From Clostridiales bacterium (GTDB lineage: Bacteria; Bacillota; Clostridia; Christensenellales; Aristaeellaceae), in NCBI GenBank assembly GCA_012512355.1, contig JAAZEI010000084.1, positions 1 through 6,197 of the forward strand: a stretch of 6,197 nt of DNA, in the 5' to 3' direction. The stretch's first letter is position 1; every line of letters begins with the position of its first letter. The position numbers were made by a program, and so were the translations under genes. This document shows, one piece after another, positions 1 through 5,350 of this stretch. Below the pieces are notes generated by a model. The model saw only the letters and a program-made list of their open reading frames with translations, was not told the DNA's origin and made no database searches.

Positions 1-351
1 GGTCTGGAGCTGGATGTGATTGATCACTACAATGGCACTGAGCGAAACATCAAAACGCTTTCCGGCGGAGAATCCTTCAAAGCCTCCCTCTCACTGGCGC
101 TGGGTTTATCTGATGAAATACAATCCTCCGCCGGCGGCATCCAGCTTGACTGCATGTTTGTGGATGAGGGTTTTGGCTCTCTCGACGATGAATCCCTTCA
201 GCAGGCTATCAAGGCTCTGGCGAGCTTGGCGCAGGGTAACCGCCTGGTGGGTATTATCTCCCATGTGGGGGAACTCAAAGATAAGATTGACAAGCAGATT
301 ATCGTGACAAAGGAAAAGACAGGCGGAAGCAGTGTAGTGATTATTGCATAA
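1..351 (+). CDS. sbcC: SbcC-type exonuclease subunit ATPase, C-terminal fragment (5' end outside window)
   Basis: This is the last 116 codons of an SMC/Rad50-like ATPase, open from base 1 in frame 1 and ending at TAA 349-351. Visible motifs, numbered from the window edge, are the ABC signature LSGGES (residues 20-25), Walker B with the catalytic pair D55-E56 in a hydrophobic strand (CMFVDEGF), the D-loop GSLDDESL (59-66) and the switch histidine in IISHV (H88). The order and wording, especially FVDEGFGSLD and LVGIISHVGELK, are typical of the SbcC C-terminal ATPase lobe. In known systems SbcC pairs with the nuclease SbcD to cut hairpins and DNA ends in the cytoplasm; the ATPase head is formed by the N- and C-terminal lobes, joined by a long coiled coil. 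The N-terminal Walker A, the coiled coil and any sbcD gene lie upstream, outside the window. A different Rad50-like protein is possible but less likely. Confidence 0.93.
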   Translation, partial: GLELDVIDHYNGTERNIKTLSGGESFKASLSLALGLSDEIQSSAGGIQLDCMFVDEGFGSLDDESLQQAIKALASLAQGNRLVGIISHVGELKDKIDKQIIVTKEKTGGSSVVIIA

Positions 352-391
352 ATTTGGGCAAACCATGTAACAATTATTGATTTTACTTTCT

Positions 392-407
392 ATAAATACG
401 TATTTAT
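392..407. repeat. 16-bp perfect palindrome, ATAAATACGTATTTAT
   Basis: Every base from 392 to 407 pairs with its mirror position around the C399/G400 centre; symmetry breaks at 391/408. It lies 41 bp after the sbcC stop and 4 bp before the long hairpin at 411-456. As RNA it could form only a 6-bp A-U stem with a 4-nt loop, so a DNA-level role (dimeric protein site or cruciform-prone site) is as plausible as a transcript structure. Function unknown. Confidence 0.55.
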
Positions 408-410
408 CAT

Positions 411-456
411 TTTACAAGAGAACACCCGTTTTCAGAGGCGGGTGTTCTCTTGTAAA
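411..456. terminator. Long perfect hairpin between convergent genes, probable bidirectional terminator
   Basis: The left arm 411-428 (TTTACAAGAGAACACCCG) is the exact reverse complement of the right arm 439-456, giving an 18-bp stem with a 10-nt loop (TTTTCAGAGG). It sits between sbcC (+) and the transglutaminase operon (-), which converge here, so it is placed to end transcripts from both sides. The stem is strong near the loop (CACCCG/CGGGTG). Neither strand has a true run of T after the stem (GATATAAGG on +, ATGATAAAT on -), so it is not a textbook intrinsic terminator; it could also act as an RNA 3'-end stabiliser or be one copy of a dispersed palindromic repeat. Confidence 0.6.
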
Positions 457-467
457 GATATAAGGCT

Positions 468-498
468 GCCTTGATTCAAGAGCTTTACTGATCAAGGC
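468..498. repeat. 8-bp inverted repeat with 15-nt loop
   Basis: GCCTTGAT (468-475) pairs exactly with ATCAAGGC (491-498). It lies just beyond the 18-bp hairpin and overlaps the stop codon of the doubtful small ORF at 492-614 on the - strand. It may be a minor secondary structure at the 3' end of the operon transcript. No T run follows on either strand, so I do not call it a terminator. Confidence 0.35.
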
Positions 499-614
499 TG
501 AACGCGCAGGGTTTTAATCTGGTTCTTCATCAAGCGGTACTGAGATTTTCCCAGTGTCAACTTTTTCTTAGATGCTTTGCTCAGGTATATTGCAGTAAAT
601 TCATCATTCATCAT
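492..614 (-). CDS. Doubtful small ORF, 40 residues, basic, unknown
   Basis: On the - strand, ATG at 614-612 (with a second ATG directly after it) opens a 40-codon frame ending in TGA at 494-492. The product starts MMNDEFTAIYLSKASKKK and ends LMKNQIKTLRVQP; it is rich in Lys/Arg and has no membrane segment. It begins 25 bp after the stop of the transglutaminase gene, in the same direction, so it would ride on the same transcript. In favour: the position in the operon and an unremarkable, gene-like codon mix. Against: there is no ribosome binding site at normal spacing (the nearest purine-rich stretch, TGAGGAT, is about 19 nt away), it is very short, and I recognise no family. It could be a decayed gene end or chance. 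Confidence 0.22.
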   Translation of the reverse strand: MMNDEFTAIYLSKASKKKLTLGKSQYRLMKNQIKTLRVQP

Positions 615-622
615 CGAATGAT
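603..622. repeat. 7-bp inverted repeat with 6-nt loop, inside a second weak pair
   Basis: ATCATTC (603-609) pairs with GAATGAT (616-622); an outer pair ATTCAT (599-604) / ATGAAT (629-634) partly overlaps it. All arms are AT-rich and weak. It lies about 20 bp past the transglutaminase stop codon and covers the start of the small - strand ORF. It may be a weak transcript structure; chance in AT-rich sequence is quite possible. Confidence 0.25.
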
Positions 623-639
623 ATTAAAATGAATCCTCA

Positions 640-3048
640 TTATTTTTTCCTTATGAACGCTTTCATTTTCTTCAAGATACTTGATAAACCTTGTTCTGCT
701 TTGCTGCGCATACTCCTTAGCATATCCTGCACAGGTACATACAAAATTTGCCATGCCGCTCGAAGATGCTTGATTGTGTCCAGCCAAACTCTTGTGAAGA
801 TCAGTCTGATGCGTTCTATTGGTCTTAATAATGCATAAGCACTCTGATAATAGAGGGCGGCGAAGGTGAGCGCAGCATCGTCAGCCTTGGCTTTACCATA
901 TAAGACACCAGAGACAGTGTCGCTTAGCTTGAATAGGCCAGCATCGTCGGGGGCGATACGCAGCGCATAGTCGCGCAGCGTTTCGCTTGCTATCATCGGC
1001 TTGCTCTGATTAGACAGCGCTATGCTCAAATCCTGCCAATAAACCAACAGTTTCTTTGAGTTATCATGTAATCTTTGTATTCTCCTGTGAGGTTGGGTAT
1101 CCCATACCCGCCAGATAAATAGCGTCAGACTGGCGATTATTAGAAGAATCCACAGCCAGACTTTGTTTTTAACGCCTCCTGTTTCTGGCAGGGGATCATC
1201 CTCCGGCGGCGGGCTGCTCTCGGGCTCCTGGGTAGGTTCGGGGCTGGGCTGTTCGCTTTCGTTTGGGTCGTCAGGTTCCTGAGAAGGCTCGGGTTCAGGA
1301 TCTTGTTCGGGCTGTGGGGTCTGCTCCGGTTCACTGCCATCAGGCGGGCTGCTGTCAGGGTCTTCATCGGGAGAGGGAGGCATTTCGCCTGTGGTGGCCG
1401 TCGCGTCAAAGGTAACCCAGCCCATGGCGGGGATATAAATTTCAGTCCAGGCATGCGCCTGCTGACCGGTGAGCACGATGGGCATGCCATCTTCGCCCGG
1501 GGTCGCGACGAAACCTTCAACATAGCGGCTGGGCAGGCCCTGTGTGCGTGCAAGGACTGTCATGGCGCTTGCAAAATATGTACAGTAGCCCTGCCTTGTT
1601 TGGAATAAAAAGTGCGATGTAAAGTCCAGATCATCCGGCGCGGGCTTTACATCCAAGGTATAAGTATAATTGGTTTTCAGGTAGTTTCGTATCAGCATCG
1701 CGATGCGATAGGGGTCTGTTTCTCCTGCTGTAATCTGCTCTGCTAATTTTGTCACCTGGCCGTTTGGCTGGAGGTGCTCGGGCAGCTGCGTATAAGTGGT
1801 TTTGAGCTTATCATAACGGTCATCGGCTTGTCCATGAAGCTCGAGTGCCAGGTCGTCCGTTTGTATTGTACCGCCGATATAAGGCTCATAACTTAGAGCG
1901 TAATGATCGCCCTGCTCCAGGTTTCTGGTGATGAAAAGTTCGCTGGCCGCATTCAGGTAGGGAACCATGCCGTCATCCAGATTCAGGCTGCGCAGCCGTT
2001 GTGGGACAAAGAGGGTAGAAGGCATGGGGTTGAGCAGGGTGACATCAAGCTGCAATGCCTCAGCCCTTTGAGTCTGTTTTGGCAGGCTGACATCCAGCAG
2101 GGTATCGCGCAGCGCAGCAAAGCGCAGTGTGGAATAACTGTAACGCTCGTTGGAGACCGAATCAAACCACCTGCGGCCGTTGTATAGGTTGAGGATGCTG
2201 CCGCGCAGGTAAACCTTTTTTGCGGTGTCGACCTCCATGAGGGGGTTGTTAGATATGGTCGGCTTGCCGCCCAGTCCTTTTTCTCCCATAGGCTGGTAAC
2301 CCAGCGATGACAGAGAAAAGTTCTCCCTGGAATCAGTAAAAAAGAAATAATCATTGATATATTGCCGCAGCTGGTCCGCTTTCTCTTCAAGCGCGGGCTC
2401 TGTCTGGCGAAATGGAGGAGTTAGAGCAAAAGCGAGCGCAGCGATTAAAAGAGCTATGGGCAATGCCTTTAAAAAATCTCTGTTTTTTGATTTGTCCGAG
2501 GCGGTCTTGCCAATGGCTTCTTGAGCATAGCTTGAATAGACGTACAGCATGGGAATGGCCACCATGGCCGGCAAAAAGTCGGAGATGCCCTGCCGAGCGC
2601 CTGAAAACCACATCATCAATACATTTGACAGCAAAAGAGGGGCTGAAAAACTGGGTTCTCCCTGAATCAGCAGGCGGATGTATAAAGTGATGCCAAGGAT
2701 GGCTGCAGGGATGAGTAAATCAGAATAAAGTATGACCATATGATAGACAGGACTGCCACCCACCAGGCTGTTTAGCATCTCTGCCACGGCCAAATGCAGC
2801 TGGCCTTTGTACAGGTACAACCCAAACAAAGAAAAGACCAGGGAATAACCAAAAGGACGCAAGCGTTTTTTCAGCAAGGGAAGGGAAGTAAAAACGAGGG
2901 CAAAAACACAGGTCACAAGCAGCGCATACCGTTTTTCCTGTCCTAACAAAAATATCTGCAAAAGCGGCAAGACTAAGCCCCAGCACGCCAGAATCAGCAT
3001 TCCCGCATCGGTCAGGCAACGCTTTAAGCGCTCAGGCAGGCGTAACAT
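640..3048 (-). CDS. Membrane-anchored transglutaminase-like protein (TgpA-like) with internal LPETG motif
   Basis: An 802-residue membrane protein. About seven hydrophobic segments (roughly 17-36, 41-58, 67-81, 101-124, 136-150, 157-172, 195-210) with Lys/Arg-rich loops on the inner side (KKRLR 60-64, 179-195) place the next region outside the cell. That region (about 212-555) ends in a transglutaminase-like core with the full triad: Cys489 in RQGYCTYFA, His532 in QAHAWTEIY and Asp548 in GWVTFDAT. A Pro/Glu/Asp-rich spacer (556-619) follows, then LPETGG (620-625), a hydrophobic segment (630-647) and a basic cytoplasmic tail like the C-terminal domain (DUF4129) of this family. Start: ATG 3048 has a GGAGG ribosome site and overlaps the DUF58 gene by 17 bp. 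Family members are seen beside moxR and DUF58 genes; the chemistry could be cross-linking or proteolysis and the substrate is unknown. The internal sorting-like signal and the long basic end are unusual. Confidence 0.88.
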   Translation of the reverse strand: MLRLPERLKRCLTDAGMLILACWGLVLPLLQIFLLGQEKRYALLVTCVFALVFTSLPLLKKRLRPFGYSLVFSLFGLYLYKGQLHLAVAEMLNSLVGGSPVYHMVILYSDLLIPAAILGITLYIRLLIQGEPSFSAPLLLSNVLMMWFSGARQGISDFLPAMVAIPMLYVYSSYAQEAIGKTASDKSKNRDFLKALPIALLIAALAFALTPPFRQTEPALEEKADQLRQYINDYFFFTDSRENFSLSSLGYQPMGEKGLGGKPTISNNPLMEVDTAKKVYLRGSILNLYNGRRWFDSVSNERYSYSTLRFAALRDTLLDVSLPKQTQRAEALQLDVTLLNPMPSTLFVPQRLRSLNLDDGMVPYLNAASELFITRNLEQGDHYALSYEPYIGGTIQTDDLALELHGQADDRYDKLKTTYTQLPEHLQPNGQVTKLAEQITAGETDPYRIAMLIRNYLKTNYTYTLDVKPAPDDLDFTSHFLFQTRQGYCTYFASAMTVLARTQGLPSRYVEGFVATPGEDGMPIVLTGQQAHAWTEIYIPAMGWVTFDATATTGEMPPSPDEDPDSSPPDGSEPEQTPQPEQDPEPEPSQEPDDPNESEQPSPEPTQEPESSPPPEDDPLPETGGVKNKVWLWILLIIASLTLFIWRVWDTQPHRRIQRLHDNSKKLLVYWQDLSIALSNQSKPMIASETLRDYALRIAPDDAGLFKLSDTVSGVLYGKAKADDAALTFAALYYQSAYALLRPIERIRLIFTRVWLDTIKHLRAAWQILYVPVQDMLRSMRSKAEQGLSSILKKMKAFIRKK

Positions 3049-4183
3049 AGCACACCTCCACCAAATGTCTTTGCAGCTGCATCACATATTGGTCATACTG
3101 CGGGTTTTCCGGATGGAAGGTAACGAGATAAAAACGGACACTGGGTCCTGAGCGTCTGATATGCTTGACGCCCTCCACGATATTGACATCCAGACGTGTG
3201 GTGATGACGATGCTGGCCCCCGTGCGGCGCATGCGGCGAAGTTCGACATTCAATACCTTTTCAAAAGCTTCACCGCCCCGGAAGATCTGGTAGGCCAGTT
3301 CTTCCTGCAGCAGCGCAAGTGAACCTTCGCGGTCTGCCTTGAATTCGCCTATCCTCGCTCCATACAAAGGGAGACGAACCGGGTTGCCGCCTTCCATCTG
3401 CATTTTAGCCACGGCCAGCGCCGTTTCAGCCAGGGTGTCCTTCAGGCGGTTCAGGCCATCTGGGATTTCCTCAAAGCCTACCGGGTCGCTGCAATCCATC
3501 AGCACCAGGGTGTCAGGAGGGGCAGGCAGCTCAAAGCGGCGCACCAGCAGTTCTCGTTTTCTGGAAGATAATTTCCAGTGGATTCGTTTGAGCGGGTCGC
3601 CGGGCCGGTAGTTTCTCACGTCATCTGGGGCGGTAATATCTTCTGTTGTTTGGTTGGGCAGCGCTCTGCCGTCATCCATGTGGGCAGACTGCAGCTTGTC
3701 CACATCAAAGGGGCGGGGCAGCACCACAACATTCAGCGGCTGCTGCATCCGATACTTTTTGATGAGAAACAGGCGAAAAATATCCTGTAAAAAAATCTGT
3801 TTGGCTCCGACGGGAATCACACCGATGTGAGGTAAAAAGAAAGGGAAAGCTACTGTTTTTTGACGCAAAAAACCGGCATCGAGACTGATTTTTGTCTCGC
3901 CGCCGGGGATGTCAAGTTGTATTTGCAGCGGGCCAATGGGCAGCAGGCTTTTGTTGCGAATATTAATCAGCAGTTTGGAAGAGGAGCCTCGCATCAGCTT
4001 ACTCTCGGGTGTCTCTTGGCTAAGGATTATCATACGGCTGGCTGCCAAGAGGCTCAACAGGCTGTAGGCGATCATCAGAATCAAGGCCCAGCTGGCCATA
4101 TAAAAAATGCGCCCGCCCAGAGACAGGGCACATAAGCCTGTAACCAGCAGGCTGCACACTGTGATAAAAAACCTTGCGGTCAT
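3032..4183 (-). CDS. DUF58 domain protein, membrane-anchored, partner of MoxR ATPase
   Basis: A 383-residue protein. Two N-terminal hydrophobic helices (about 6-21 and 26-46) form a hairpin anchor, so most of the protein is predicted to be cytoplasmic. The family signature is clear at residues 190-210: RNYRPGDPLKRIHWKLSSRK, followed by ELLVRRFE. A von Willebrand A-like fold is suggested after it, starting at the strand LVLMDCSDP (227-234); the metal-site pattern DxSxS is incomplete here, since D230 and S232 are present but the second Ser is Pro234. The gene overlaps moxR by 4 bp (ATGA) and the transglutaminase gene by 17 bp, so all three are co-transcribed. DUF58 proteins are commonly encoded beside MoxR ATPases and are thought to be their adaptor or substrate; the exact role is unknown. 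Its own ribosome site is poor (AGCAGGG abutting ATG), consistent with translational coupling to moxR. Confidence 0.9.
   Translation of the reverse strand: MTARFFITVCSLLVTGLCALSLGGRIFYMASWALILMIAYSLLSLLAASRMIILSQETPESKLMRGSSSKLLINIRNKSLLPIGPLQIQLDIPGGETKISLDAGFLRQKTVAFPFFLPHIGVIPVGAKQIFLQDIFRLFLIKKYRMQQPLNVVVLPRPFDVDKLQSAHMDDGRALPNQTTEDITAPDDVRNYRPGDPLKRIHWKLSSRKRELLVRRFELPAPPDTLVLMDCSDPVGFEEIPDGLNRLKDTLAETALAVAKMQMEGGNPVRLPLYGARIGEFKADREGSLALLQEELAYQIFRGGEAFEKVLNVELRRMRRTGASIVITTRLDVNIVEGVKHIRRSGPSVRFYLVTFHPENPQYDQYVMQLQRHLVEVCYVTPA
3053..3060 (-). promoter_or_regulatory. Ribosome binding site of the transglutaminase gene, inside the DUF58 coding end
   Basis: Read on the - strand, TGGAGGTG lies just before ATG 3048-3046, with GGAGG at 3059-3055 and a 6-nt gap. 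It is embedded in the last codons of the DUF58 gene, which ends 17 bp into the transglutaminase gene. This strong site fixes the start codon and means the third gene need not depend wholly on ribosomes arriving from the second. Confidence 0.75.
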
Positions 4184-4208
4184 CCCTGCTTGCCGGGTAC
4201 CGGCAGGG
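4180..4208 (-). promoter_or_regulatory. moxR/DUF58 ATGA overlap with a hairpin over the downstream ribosome site
   Basis: The stop of moxR (TGA, 4182-4180) and the start of the DUF58 gene (ATG, 4183-4181) share ATGA. Just upstream in the mRNA, CCCTGC (4208-4203) can pair with GCAGGG (4189-4184), or alternatively TGCCGG with CCGGCA (plus-strand 4191-4196 with 4200-4205) around a 3-nt loop. The first pairing hides the only Shine-Dalgarno-like bases (AGGG) of the DUF58 gene. Ribosomes finishing moxR would open it, which fits translational coupling. The pairing is seen in the sequence; the coupling is inferred. Confidence 0.5.
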
Positions 4209-5130
4209 TGTCAAGCAGCTGGCGCAAAATGCCTTCGGCGCTCTGACCCTTCATACGTGCTTCCGGGGTCAGGATCAATCGGTGGCTTAAGACGGGCAGT
4301 GCCATGCGTCGCACGTCATCTGGCAGAATGTACTCGCGTCCAGCCAGCACCGCGCAGGCTTGGGAGGCTCGCAGCAGCGCGATAGAGCCTCTGGGGGAAA
4401 CGCCCAATTGCAGTGCGGCGTTTTGGCGGGTTGCTGCGGAAATGGTGGCTACATAGATGCGAACCTCACGGCTGCAATAAATATTGCCCACAAGGTCCTG
4501 CATATCAATGACTTCCTGAGCTGAACAAACAGGCATCAGGCTTTTCATGGGGCTCTCGCGGCCTGAATACCGCTCAAGCACATCGAGCTCCTCTTCAATG
4601 GTGGGATAGCCGATGGCGATGCGCAGGAAAAAGCGGTCCATTTGCGCCTCAGGCAGGGGATAGGTTCCCACAAAATCGATTGGGTTTTGTGTGGCGAGCA
4701 CCATAAAAGGTTTTGGCAGGGAGCGGGTGACTCCGTCCACAGTCGACTGTGCCTCTTCCATAACTTCCAGCAGGCTTGACTGTGTTTTGGGTGAGGTGCG
4801 GTTAATTTCGTCAGCCAACAGAATTTGTGTATCAACAGCGCCGGGCTTAAATTCCATTTCACCTGTGCTCATGTTCACCATGGTGAAGCCGGTAATGTCA
4901 GAGGGCATAACATCAGGGGTAAATTGAACTCGTTTGAATGAGCAGTTGAGCGAGCGGGCCAGGGCGCTTGCCAGGGTGGTTTTTCCTACGCCGGGCACAT
5001 CCTCAATCAGCACATGCCCTTTGCATAGCAAAGCGATCAGGGCAAGCTCTATGGCATCATCTTTGCCGACAATCACCTGTCTCACATTTTGCAGCAGAGC
5101 ATAGATTAAATTCCGTGGGTCAGTGGTCAT
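4180..5130 (-). CDS. MoxR-family AAA+ ATPase
   Basis: A 316-residue cytoplasmic AAA+ ATPase, the usual length for the MoxR family. Motifs in order: Walker A EDVPGVGKTT (43-52, Lys50), Walker B ILLADEINR (103-111, Asp107-Glu108), sensor 1 LATQNP (145-150, Asn149), a conserved EAQMDRF with the probable arginine finger Arg166, and sensor 2 SPRGS (245-249, Arg247). All catalytic positions are intact. It is the first gene of the operon, so it probably sets expression of all three. ATG 5130 is the start because AGGAAGG (5143-5137) sits 6 nt upstream and a consensus promoter lies 45-73 bp upstream. MoxR proteins use ATP to remodel or activate partner proteins; here the partners are likely the DUF58 protein and perhaps the transglutaminase protein. 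The gene could also be named ravA-like or yeaC-like, but MoxR fits best. Confidence 0.94.
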   Translation of the reverse strand: MTTDPRNLIYALLQNVRQVIVGKDDAIELALIALLCKGHVLIEDVPGVGKTTLASALARSLNCSFKRVQFTPDVMPSDITGFTMVNMSTGEMEFKPGAVDTQILLADEINRTSPKTQSSLLEVMEEAQSTVDGVTRSLPKPFMVLATQNPIDFVGTYPLPEAQMDRFFLRIAIGYPTIEEELDVLERYSGRESPMKSLMPVCSAQEVIDMQDLVGNIYCSREVRIYVATISAATRQNAALQLGVSPRGSIALLRASQACAVLAGREYILPDDVRRMALPVLSHRLILTPEARMKGQSAEGILRQLLDTLPVPGKQG

Positions 5131-5146
5131 AGGCTTCCTTCCTGCA

Positions 5147-5164
5147 GGTCGGAAACGGCCGACC
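5147..5164 (-). promoter_or_regulatory. Leader hairpin upstream of the moxR ribosome site
   Basis: GGTCGG (5147-5152) and CCGACC (5159-5164) form a 6-bp GC-rich stem with a 6-nt loop. With the transcription start predicted near 5168, this hairpin would lie at the very 5' end of the operon mRNA, a few bases before the AGGAAGG ribosome site, which it leaves free. It may protect the 5' end. No switch-like alternative pairing is evident. Confidence 0.35.
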
Positions 5165-5174
5165 AGACAGGGTT

Positions 5175-5203
5175 ATTATACTGGCACATAGCATATTTTG
5201 CAA
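5175..5203 (-). promoter_or_regulatory. Sigma-A/sigma-70 type promoter of the moxR operon
   Basis: Read on the - strand, TTGCAA (5203-5198) and TATAAT (5180-5175) are separated by exactly 17 nt. The -10 is a perfect consensus and the -35 matches 4 of 6 (TTGACA). Transcription would start near 5168, giving a leader of about 38 nt to ATG 5130. It is the only good promoter seen for the three-gene operon. Confidence 0.75.
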
Positions 5204-5283
5204 TCTTTCCGTAACCTGTCAGTAACAATTACAAATAGAAATGCCCGCAAAAACAAGGATCTGCCTGAAGCTCTCAGCCCTGC

Positions 5284-5312
5284 TTGAGCGCTATACTCCT
5301 TTCTGATATAAT
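5284..5312 (+). promoter_or_regulatory. Sigma-A/sigma-70 type promoter of uvrB
   Basis: TTGAGC (5284-5289) and TATAAT (5307-5312) are separated by 17 nt. The -10 is perfect, the -35 keeps TTGA. Transcription would start near 5319-5320, about 31 nt before ATG 5351. It points away from the moxR promoter, with about 80 bp between the two -35 elements. Confidence 0.75.
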
Positions 5313-5319
5313 AAATGGT

Positions 5320-5335
5320 GGGAATGTTCGTTCCC
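5320..5335 (+). promoter_or_regulatory. Putative LexA (SOS) box at the uvrB transcription start
   Basis: GGGAATGTTCGTTCCC has 5-bp inverted arms (GGGAA/TTCCC). Its core GAATGTTCGTTC (5322-5333) matches the Gram-positive LexA/DinR pattern GAAC-N4-GTTC with a single change (T for C at 5325). It begins 7 bp after the -10 and covers the predicted start site, a position that would block transcription. uvrB is a known SOS gene in Bacillus and relatives, which supports the call. The match is seen; binding by LexA is inferred. Confidence 0.6.
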
Positions 5336-5350
5336 TTGAGAGGAGAAACA

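Noticed and set aside
377..406. Promoter-like TTGATT with an 18-nt spacer to TATTTA on the + strand, upstream of the hairpin
   Set aside because: The -10 is poor, it overlaps the palindrome and no + strand gene follows; AT-rich chance is the simplest reading.
629..838. A 69-codon + strand frame opposite the end of the transglutaminase gene
   Set aside because: It is antisense to the basic tail of a confident gene, has no ribosome site and shows no recognisable domain.
1192..1383. Repetitive-looking DNA that might be a repeat array or CRISPR
   Set aside because: There are no equal repeats with unique spacers; the pattern comes from codons of the Pro/Glu-rich protein linker.
1140..2390. Two further - strand open frames (1140-1553, 1983-2390) inside the transglutaminase gene
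   Set aside because: They are out-of-frame shadows of the 802-residue gene, which has an intact catalytic triad and membrane segments in its own frame.
5141..5148. CCTGCAGG palindrome before moxR as an operator
   Set aside because: Only 8 bp long, and it overlaps the leader hairpin and ribosome site region; no further symmetry supports a protein site.
5204..5283. Central part of the divergent region, checked for a small gene, switch RNA or extra operator
   Set aside because: Only short chance-level repeats (GTAAC twice near 5211-5225, GCTC/GAGC near 5270-5289) were found, with no ORF having a ribosome site and no strong fold.
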